In this document: in pieces, positions 14,125-20,013 of the stretch
Position numbering within the stretch: position 1 is the first letter of the stretch
Layout of the letters: every line of letters begins with the position of its first letter
Virus record (IMG/VR): IMGVR_UViG_3300034152_000551
Location: 1 to 20,013 of that record
DNA length: 20,013 nucleotides
Direction: 5' to 3' (one strand)
Origin: a virus
The notes under the pieces: model-generated
What the model was told of the DNA's origin: nothing
The model's input: the letters and a program-made list of their open reading frames with translations, nothing else
Database searches by the model: none
Program-made: the position numbers and the translations under genes

Positions 14125-15169
14125 GCGAGCGGCGTACTCCGGATGGAAGCTGGCGTGGCTGCCGCACCATCTTCAGAGGCTGCGCGCGGATAGGCTCTGC
14201 TCGCCCGCGCACGTGCAGCTACACCTGACTGGTGCGTGCCAGATGTCCTGCAAGTGGTGTACTTACAACGGGGCCGTGCCACGACTGTCGCGGCCCAACA
14301 AGAAGATCCTCAGGGACGACGCGGTGAAGTTCCTCCTCGACTTCTTCACAACGGGGGGCCGGGCGGTCGAGTTCACCGGTGGGGGCGAGCCGACGTGCCA
14401 TCCTCACCACCTCGAGATTATCCGCTTTGCCATGAGCCTGGGACTCGACATCGCGTTAATTACTAACGGGCTCGTGCCCAAGCCGGCGGAGCTGATCCGC
14501 CTGATCCCGGACTTCAAGTGGCTGCGGGTGTCCCTGGATGCCTCGACGCCGGAAGAGTTCAAGGCGCGCAAGGGAGTCGACGGATTCGACAAGGTAACGG
14601 CGTTCATCTCCCTGGCGGCCCGGACTGCCAAGCGGAACGGCAACTGCCACGTTGGTGTCTCGTATCTTATTGACGAAAACACCACGACAGAGGAAATTCG
14701 CCGGGCGGTTGAGCTGTGTAGGGGGCTTGGAGCCCACTCACTCCGGTTCGCTCCTATCTATAAGGAGAGCGCGCCGACCAAGATCGCCCGGGCAACGCAG
14801 GAGGAACTCGAGGCGCTGACGGTCGAGGACTTCCTGGTCATCAACATGACGGAGCAGAGACTCGAGGACATTGAGGCCGCGAAGAAGCACCCGTGCCGAA
14901 CCTGCGGCTACATGTACACCAGCCTCGTCGTGGGCTGTGACTCAAAGGTCTACCCGTGCTGCTTCCAGGTCTACTCGGAGGAGCATAAGATCGCGGACCT
15001 GACCCAGGAGCGGTTCAAGGACTGGTGGTTCAGTGACCGGCGGAAGAAGCTCGTCGACAGCTGGCGGCGCAATGTGCGCTGCGACGGTGTGGCGTGCTGG
15101 CACCGCGAGAAGAACGATCTGTTCTACAAACTGGTAGAGGAGCCTCCAGATGACCTCTTCTTCATCTGA
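14117..15169 (+). CDS. radical SAM protein with SPASM-like C-terminal domain
   Basis: This 350-residue enzyme has the radical SAM signature C-x3-C-x2-C (Cys41, Cys45, Cys48 in CQMSCKWC) and the SAM-binding GGGEPTCHP (88-96). A second set of cysteines follows: Cys260, Cys263, Cys274, Cys281/282 in VYPCC, Cys322 and Cys327. This is the pattern of a SPASM domain that binds auxiliary iron-sulfur clusters and is common in peptide-modifying and some sugar-modifying enzymes. It would cleave SAM and make a radical on an unknown substrate. The ATG at 14117 has AAGGAGG at 14101-14107. An in-frame extension upstream to 13913 is a shadow over the glycosyltransferase. The 8-nt overlap suggests joint production with that enzyme. 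Confidence 0.9.
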   Translation: MSKRAAYSGWKLAWLPHHLQRLRADRLCSPAHVQLHLTGACQMSCKWCTYNGAVPRLSRPNKKILRDDAVKFLLDFFTTGGRAVEFTGGGEPTCHPHHLEIIRFAMSLGLDIALITNGLVPKPAELIRLIPDFKWLRVSLDASTPEEFKARKGVDGFDKVTAFISLAARTAKRNGNCHVGVSYLIDENTTTEEIRRAVELCRGLGAHSLRFAPIYKESAPTKIARATQEELEALTVEDFLVINMTEQRLEDIEAAKKHPCRTCGYMYTSLVVGCDSKVYPCCFQVYSEEHKIADLTQERFKDWWFSDRRKKLVDSWRRNVRCDGVACWHREKNDLFYKLVEEPPDDLFFI

Positions 15170-15208
15170 GCGTCCGACCGACAACAGTTCTTCGTGAGGT
15201 GAGTTTTA

Positions 15209-15278
15209 GGGGGTCTCGGAGCGGAGGCGGCGGCCGAGCCGAGCGTAAGTGGTTTCCGTGCGCCAGCCCCCTCTTTTT
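15209..15278 (+). terminator. possible GC-rich stem followed by a T run in the 119-nt gap
   Basis: The gap 15170-15288 between the radical SAM and adaptor genes holds GGGGG (15209-15213), which could pair with CCCCC (15267-15271), followed by TCTTTTT (15272-15278). Between them CTCGG and CCGAG copies allow inner stems. The T run touches the adaptor ribosome site GGAG. It looks like a weak terminator or attenuator, but the outer stem is short and the loop large. I see no convincing promoter here. Confidence 0.3.
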
Positions 15279-15288
15279 GGAGATAGCC

Positions 15289-16245
15289 ATGGCGCTTGGC
15301 AGAACGTTCAAAGAACTACAGAACGAAGTGGGCCGGTACGTGGGACGTCCGGGTTCCAACTACCTCGAGAAGCTGAAGGACTGGATCAACGACGGAGTCC
15401 AGGACTACACCCGCCAGCTTGCTTCGCCCTGGACCAGGCGCCGCCGCCGCTTCCTGTCCAATGGCGAGCAGGGCTTTGGCTGTCCCCAGGACGTGGACAT
15501 GCCGGTGTGGATTCTGAACGTGACGGACAAAGTACCGGTCGACCCTGGGATCCAGTGGGACCGGGTCTATCCCGAATCAATGTCTGGCAAGATCCAGGGC
15601 GTGCCGTGGGAGTGGCAGCCTGACGGGGTCTACCCGGTCATCGAGCAGCCCGGCGGCGGCGTCTACCTGACGGCCGAGACCAGGACCGGCGTCGAGGACA
15701 ACGTCTTTGTGACGGGTGAGATCCAGGACACCGGAAGCTCGGGCATGTCGTCCGAGTACCTGCGCACGCAGGACACCGTGTACTGTACCGAAGCATCGAT
15801 CCTCACCCTGGCGACCCCGTTCGTGACGATCACCGGGATCAGCCGGGACACCAACAGCGACGAGCCGTGCATCATTCGCCGGGCAGATACGGGCAAGGCC
15901 ATCGCGATCATCGAGCGGGGCGAGCGGGTCCCGCAGTACACCTGGGTTCGGTTCATGTACAAGCCGCCGGCCGGGAACATCTTCGAGATGAGCTACGTCC
16001 CCCGGGTGCCGCGGCTAATCCAGGACCAGGATCCGATCCCCGGATTCGTGGACCCGAGCTTCGTCAAGTGGTACGCCGCTGAGGTGGCGTGCCGCGACAT
16101 GGGCATGGCCTCCAAGGCGCAGTATGCGGCCCGGAAGGCGGAGGAGGCGATCCTCGAGGAGCGGCAGAAGCAGCTCAACTTTGGCGACAACATGTGGCAG
16201 GCGATGCCCTACGACGATGAGTGGAACCTGGAGGGAGTGGACTAA
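15289..16245 (+). CDS. probable head-tail adaptor protein
   Basis: The ATG at 15289 has GGAG at 15279-15282 and gives 318 residues; the upstream in-frame start at 15199 covers Gly/Arg-rich non-coding sequence and is rejected. The N-terminus (ALGRTFKELQNEVGRY, LEKLKDWINDGVQDYTRQL) has the pattern of adaptor proteins that bind the portal: a helix, a variable turn, then a W-I-N-[DE] helix. The middle is beta-rich (VWILNVTDKV, GVYLTAETRTG, FVTITGISRD), perhaps an inserted domain. The C-terminus returns to helices (FVKWYAAEVACRDMGMA, ARKAEEAILEERQKQL). Its stop overlaps the next ATG (TAATG). The role follows from motif resemblance and gene order. Confidence 0.65.
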   Translation: MALGRTFKELQNEVGRYVGRPGSNYLEKLKDWINDGVQDYTRQLASPWTRRRRRFLSNGEQGFGCPQDVDMPVWILNVTDKVPVDPGIQWDRVYPESMSGKIQGVPWEWQPDGVYPVIEQPGGGVYLTAETRTGVEDNVFVTGEIQDTGSSGMSSEYLRTQDTVYCTEASILTLATPFVTITGISRDTNSDEPCIIRRADTGKAIAIIERGERVPQYTWVRFMYKPPAGNIFEMSYVPRVPRLIQDQDPIPGFVDPSFVKWYAAEVACRDMGMASKAQYAARKAEEAILEERQKQLNFGDNMWQAMPYDDEWNLEGVD

Positions 16246-17900
16246 TGCCGCAGTACCAGCGAATCACCGACTTCTCGGGCGGCCAGAACGAGAGGGACGA
16301 CCTCTCGGCGGTCGAGCCGAACGTCGGCGAGCTGGTCCAGAATGCCTTCATGGACAGGCAGGGCCGGCTCGACACTCGCTGGGGTGTGGATCCGTTCGGC
16401 GGGGGCGGGGCCACTCCTGGCGGTCTCGGTGTGTTTGATCCTCCGGGCGTCGACAAGCGCCTGATTGGGATTTGGCCGCCTTACATCTACCATTCGACAG
16501 CCAATGAGTCCTGGAACCAGGCGGCCAGTGGGGCCTCGCTGGTCAACGGACTCCATAAGGTCGTGACCGGACACGATGCCGACAGCAAGTGGTTTAGCTT
16601 CGTACACAGCGTCGAGGGCTACGAGGCCACCGGCGATTCGTACCCCGCCTCGGGCCTGACCTGGTTCAGCCCCGAGGAGGGCTCCTACTCGCAGATGGCA
16701 GAGTTCCGGCCCAACGTCCTGACCTTCTGGCAGGGGCGTATGTGGGCGGCCGACTCGACCGCGACCAACTACGAGGGCGACCACCTGTTCTGGTCGAAGA
16801 TCCTCGACGCGACGACCTGGTCGCTCCCCGGGCAGAACATCCGGGTCGACCCGGCACAGGGCGGCCGGATCACGGCGCTGATCCCGGCTCGTGGCAACAC
16901 GCCCCAAATGTACGTCTTCAAGGACAACGCCATCTACCTGTTTGAGGTGGTGTGGGGCACCGACGGCTACGTGCCGCTGACGGCAAACGACCTTGACACG
17001 ACGAAGGCCATCGTGCGGCCAATCTCGAAGGACGTGGGGTGTGTTGCCCCTGCTTCGGCCCTGTGGGTGCCCAGCTCTCGCGGCGCCGACATCTGGTTCC
17101 TGGCGGCGGACGGCTTCCGCTCCCTCAAGCGAACCCAGGATGACGTGGCGAGCGGTGCTGCTGGGCCCCCGCTGTCGGAGACGATTCCGACGACGGTGGG
17201 CCGGATCAACTACAGCTACGCGCGACGGACGTGGGCGACGGCCTTCGAGAACTACGTGCTCTTTGCCGTGCCGCTGGATGGGGCGAAGCACCCCACCCAC
17301 ATGGTGGTGAAGAACGTCCTGGCCCCTGACGATAAGGGCTGGGGCCTCTGGGATCTTCAGGCGGCAGCACTGGCGACTGTGGATCTGCCCAACCGGCGGC
17401 TCTTCATGCAGTGCTCGACCAGCTACTCAGCGGCTCTGGCGGCCGGTGACACCCTGGCAGCTCACGTCTACGAGCTGTCGGACTCCGTCGACATCCAGAA
17501 CCCGGGCGAGGCCTGGATCGAGAAGAAGTACGACACGCGCGAGTTCGACCTCGAGGCGCCGCTGCGGAGGAAGCGGGCCCTGTGGTGCGAGGTTCAGTAC
17601 AACACGAATAGCGACACCGGCGCGACGGTGACGATCGACTACCGATTAGACTCCACGGCGACGTGGCAGAACCTCGGCTACTTCTACGCCGAGCCGTCGC
17701 CGGAATACCCGACAATCCCGGCACTACTGCCGCTGACGTTTGACACGGAGTCGCCGATTCACTCGAAGAACCTTGACATGGACCAGCTCAATGCGGCCTA
17801 CCGCGTGCAGCTTCGACTGTACGATACGGGGCCGGGCAAGGCTGTGTACCGCAAGGTCGAGATTGTGGGCAACGTACTACCGAAGGAGTGGAGCGAATGA
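16245..17900 (+). CDS. virion protein, probable stopper or tail hub (gp10-like)
   Basis: This 551-residue protein starts at ATG 16245 with GGAGGGAG at 16230-16237. The opening YQRITDFSGGQNERDDL, then NVGELVQNAFMDRQGRLDTRWGV, is the standard start of phage proteins that follow the adaptor, where F-x-G-G, a conserved N-A and G-x-L-x-x-R-x-G recur. The remainder is rich in Trp and beta strands in repeated blades (YVFKDNAIYLFEVVWG, ADIWFLAADGFRSLKR, RTWATAFENYVLFAVPLD), consistent with a beta-propeller like that of P22 gp10 that plugs the portal after packaging. It overlaps the next gene by 4 nt. The precise role is inferred. Confidence 0.65.
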   Translation: MPQYQRITDFSGGQNERDDLSAVEPNVGELVQNAFMDRQGRLDTRWGVDPFGGGGATPGGLGVFDPPGVDKRLIGIWPPYIYHSTANESWNQAASGASLVNGLHKVVTGHDADSKWFSFVHSVEGYEATGDSYPASGLTWFSPEEGSYSQMAEFRPNVLTFWQGRMWAADSTATNYEGDHLFWSKILDATTWSLPGQNIRVDPAQGGRITALIPARGNTPQMYVFKDNAIYLFEVVWGTDGYVPLTANDLDTTKAIVRPISKDVGCVAPASALWVPSSRGADIWFLAADGFRSLKRTQDDVASGAAGPPLSETIPTTVGRINYSYARRTWATAFENYVLFAVPLDGAKHPTHMVVKNVLAPDDKGWGLWDLQAAALATVDLPNRRLFMQCSTSYSAALAAGDTLAAHVYELSDSVDIQNPGEAWIEKKYDTREFDLEAPLRRKRALWCEVQYNTNSDTGATVTIDYRLDSTATWQNLGYFYAEPSPEYPTIPALLPLTFDTESPIHSKNLDMDQLNAAYRVQLRLYDTGPGKAVYRKVEIVGNVLPKEWSE

Positions 17901-18676
17901 GCGGGAACATCCTTCCGTCGGTGGTTGGGTCCGGTGACACCCTGACGCAGAACTACTTTCACTCTCTGATCGACGGAACTGACGTGAAGGGAATCGGCTC
18001 CGGGGCGTGGGCCGGTGGGGACTACCGTCTCATCCAGCCCGAGGGCGCTACTCTGCCGACCGAGCCCGCACTCTTTGCGCGGTCGAACAGCGTCAGTCCG
18101 GAACTGGCAATCTGGTCGGATACTGGGCCCACCTGGTCCCGCCTCGGCCCCAACCTAATAGGGCCGGTACAGGTCAAGCAAAATCTGAAGCGTATGATCC
18201 CGCAGGGCGGGCCGTTCTTCATCTCCGACGTGAGCCAGGACCTCTCGGACGGCAATGTCGGCACCGGCAGCAACGACTATTTCCCGGTGAAGTTTCTGCC
18301 CGAGGTGGGCAACCAGTGGGGTGGCTGGCCCGATGGCCATGGGGGTCCCTACGTCAACCTCGAAGCGACCTGCGAGACTGGGAACCCGTCAGCCTGGCGA
18401 CATCAGACGATGCAGACCTATGGGTGGTGTGACGTTTACGTCAAGTGCTCCGGGGCCACGGCCGCGCCTGGCGACCCGATCATTCTGTCTGGCACCAACG
18501 ATTACTTCTGGGCCGTACCGATGAGCTGCTCCAGCTTTGGCGCATCGGGCGGCATGTCCGGCGTTCTGTGCGGGCACCTGGCCGACTATGCTCTGGACGG
18601 CCACGACGGGCTGGCACGTTGCTTCTTCACGGGCGCCAAGATCTGGCGGGTCATTGACGACGCGGAGCATCCGTAA
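17897..18676 (+). CDS. beta-rich virion protein, appendage-like (first of three)
   Basis: This 259-residue protein starts at ATG 17897, overlapping the previous stop (ATGA) with AAGGAG 9 nt upstream. It is Gly/Ser/Pro-rich with many aromatic strands. PELAIWSDTGPTWSRLGPN resembles the short G-x-[LI]-W-[FY]-[ND]-x collar seen in many tail fibre or spike proteins. The C-terminal part (GWCDVYVKCSG, GDPIILSGTNDYFW, ARCFFTGAKIW) looks like a small beta barrel. No depolymerase motif is seen. Its place after the stopper-like gene suggests an appendage or capsid-surface protein. Confidence 0.6.
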   Translation: MSGNILPSVVGSGDTLTQNYFHSLIDGTDVKGIGSGAWAGGDYRLIQPEGATLPTEPALFARSNSVSPELAIWSDTGPTWSRLGPNLIGPVQVKQNLKRMIPQGGPFFISDVSQDLSDGNVGTGSNDYFPVKFLPEVGNQWGGWPDGHGGPYVNLEATCETGNPSAWRHQTMQTYGWCDVYVKCSGATAAPGDPIILSGTNDYFWAVPMSCSSFGASGGMSGVLCGHLADYALDGHDGLARCFFTGAKIWRVIDDAEHP

Positions 18677-19416
18677 TGGGACAGAAGGGAACGCCGGGAT
18701 ACGACTTCGGCGCAAATGAGCTGCTGACCGCGAAGAAGCTGCGTCGGTGGCTGGAGGAAGCAAATTGGGAGAACCTCTCGTATTCCGTTGCGCCGCCTGG
18801 TATGATCGCCTGTTTCAATCAGACGGCTGCCGCGCCCGAGAGCTTCGGCAACATCTGGTTCAACCTGCACAACGGACTCACCAAGGTCTACACGCAGCAC
18901 GGCTGGGTACCGGTCTTCGATCCTTTCACGTGGTGGACGAACCGCCTGAACCAGGGTGGGAGCCGCGACTACCTGGGTCCAAACATCATGGAGATCACGG
19001 CCAACGGGGTCGACATCTCCGACGGCAGCGCTACCAACGCCTCAAGTTTCACCATCGGAAACATGGTGATCAACGAGGGCTACCGAATCCAGCTCTTTGT
19101 TCGTGGTGAGCCGCTGGTTATGTGTCTCCGGCAGGAAAGCGCGGGCACTCTATCCCACCCGCTCTGTGTGGGCGCCGGTATCGCCCAGCTCCTGCGCCAC
19201 GCCAGCACTTCGCAGGCAAATAAGCAGCAGCCGGTGGCTGCCGCTAACGTGAACGCGGGTCAGGGTTGTGGAGTAACGACGGCCACAGACCGGCCGACGT
19301 GGGCAGTAGGAGTCTGGATGGACGCAACGCTCCATTCCGGCGCCTCCAACATGGGCCTGGTCTGGACGCTGGACGGACCACTTCCGTCCGCCTTCCGAGC
19401 TGTGACGGGGTATTGA
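18676..19416 (+). CDS. beta-rich virion protein, appendage-like (second of three)
   Basis: This 246-residue protein starts within the previous stop (TAATG). The N-terminus has a helix (NELLTAKKLRRWLEEANWEN), then FGNIWFNLHNGLTKVYTQHG, a clear example of the collar pattern in which a Trp-Phe/Tyr-Asn/Asp strand is followed by a Lys-Val-Tyr strand and WVPV. The distal part (GYRIQLFVRGEPLVMCLRQ, GVWMDATLHSGASNMGLVW) is an all-beta domain similar in layout to the flanking genes. It probably belongs to a tail fibre or spike assembly. No enzyme motif is seen. Confidence 0.62.
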   Translation: MGQKGTPGYDFGANELLTAKKLRRWLEEANWENLSYSVAPPGMIACFNQTAAAPESFGNIWFNLHNGLTKVYTQHGWVPVFDPFTWWTNRLNQGGSRDYLGPNIMEITANGVDISDGSATNASSFTIGNMVINEGYRIQLFVRGEPLVMCLRQESAGTLSHPLCVGAGIAQLLRHASTSQANKQQPVAAANVNAGQGCGVTTATDRPTWAVGVWMDATLHSGASNMGLVWTLDGPLPSAFRAVTGY

Positions 19417-19417
19417 G

Positions 19418-20013
19418 ATGGCAGGTATTATTCGCTCGACCGACATCCCGGCCAGCGGTCCGAACCGTCAGGATCTGTACAACGCGATCAGCCTGGCACA
19501 GCTGACGAACATCGCCCTGACTGACCTGAGCACCGACGCGGTTCTGGGCACGATTAGGTCTGGCTCGCTTCCGCCGAGCGGGATGACACATGGGCAGCTG
19601 TGGTTCGATCTGAGCTGGCACAGCCTTCGGCAGTTTGACTCGACGACGAGCCTGAACTGTATGCTGGGGCCGGACATGTTCCAGATTCCAGCGCGGGCAG
19701 CGTGTCCAATCATGCAGCACCACGCTGTCCAGATCGATTTCGCTGAGACCTACACGCTCGAGGGCGGGACCCCGGGCCTGAACACGATCCCCGCCGTGCG
19801 CTGTTGCACCGACGGCCAGACGTTCTGTGAGGCGATTGGTTTCTCGGATGATACTGTCGTCTCTGGCGGCTACGTGGCGGTCAACGTCCGAGGCTTTATG
19901 CAGGGATGGGTCCTGGGCGGAGACGGCATGGCGATCCGCGACGTCGTCGTCGGCGCCTCTGGCTACAGCGGTGCCGTCGTGGGCAAGTCTGTCCAAGACA
20001 CCGACCTGTTTGA
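19418..20013 (+). CDS. beta-rich virion protein, appendage-like (third of three, partial)
   Basis: The ATG at 19418 follows the previous stop by one base and the frame stays open to the window edge for 198 codons, so the C-terminus is missing. MAGIIRSTDIPASGPNRQDLYNAI opens a helical start, then MTHGQLWFDLSWHSLRQFD repeats the collar pattern of the upstream gene. The distal part (AIGFSDDTVVSGGYVAVNVRG, WVLGGDGMAIRDVVVGASG) is an all-beta domain with a layout close to its neighbour. It is probably a paralogous or co-assembling appendage protein. The ribosome site is weak, which suggests coupling. Confidence 0.65.
   Translation, partial: MAGIIRSTDIPASGPNRQDLYNAISLAQLTNIALTDLSTDAVLGTIRSGSLPPSGMTHGQLWFDLSWHSLRQFDSTTSLNCMLGPDMFQIPARAACPIMQHHAVQIDFAETYTLEGGTPGLNTIPAVRCCTDGQTFCEAIGFSDDTVVSGGYVAVNVRGFMQGWVLGGDGMAIRDVVVGASGYSGAVVGKSVQDTDLF

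Noticed and set aside
16242-17300. 352-residue minus-strand open frame
   Set aside because: It lies entirely over the stopper-like gene, has composition typical of an antisense shadow (Arg, Val, Gly, Pro) and no ribosome site.
19244-19996. 250-residue minus-strand open frame near the right end
   Set aside because: It covers two coupled forward genes sharing a motif; no domain or ribosome site supports the reverse reading.
1-20013. CRISPR arrays, insertion sequences, integrase or attachment site
   Set aside because: No regularly spaced repeats, transposase motifs or recombinase were seen; the tRNA at 695-769 is a complete gene next to phage genes without evidence of an att duplication in the window.

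Overview
The window is a stretch of a tailed bacteriophage (or prophage) genome, most likely a short-tailed podovirus-like phage of a bacterial host. The evidence is a collinear head-assembly cluster (small and large terminase, portal, scaffold, major capsid protein, head-tail adaptor, stopper-like protein, then appendage-like proteins), packed genes with ATGA/TAATG overlaps, strong Shine-Dalgarno sequences, and no tape-measure or long-tail genes in the part seen. DNA is GC-rich, except for an AT-rich divergent control region at the left end. Host and exact phage group cannot be named from sequence alone; the capsid protein resembles the DUF5309/SU10-like type.

Layout. Bases 1-341: start of a leftward gene and a divergent control region with two sigma70-like promoters (TTGACA boxes facing opposite ways) around a long GC-armed inverted repeat with a TA-rich centre. 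342-769: a GIY-YIG nuclease whose stop codon lies inside a tRNA-Glu(CUC) gene. 786-2958: terminase small and large subunits, overlapping by 104 nt. 2974-6208: an accessory block between terminase and portal: four small proteins (two with membrane or export signals), a DUF2341-LamG-type adhesin, a 70-residue protein and a GT-A glycosyltransferase coupled to the portal. 6208-9528: portal, a small protein and a scaffold-like protein. 9568-11107: major capsid gene split by a group I intron that carries a LAGLIDADG endonuclease gene. 11181-15169: an unknown 124-residue protein, a very large GT2-TPR-GT4 double glycosyltransferase, and an overlapping radical SAM/SPASM protein. 15289-20013: head-tail adaptor, a stopper/gp10-like protein, and three consecutive beta-rich virion proteins, the last cut by the window end.

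How it works together. A rightward transcript from the promoter at 295-322 would carry the nuclease, the tRNA and the packaging and virion genes; hairpins after the capsid gene and before the adaptor may tune levels. The tRNA reads GAG, which by eye is the common Glu codon in these genes. The most unusual part is the modification cassette embedded in the virion operon: three glycosyltransferase domains plus a radical SAM/SPASM enzyme. Its position suggests modification of virion or other phage proteins, or of a peptide, but the substrate is not visible. The interrupted capsid gene with its endonuclease is the second main point.
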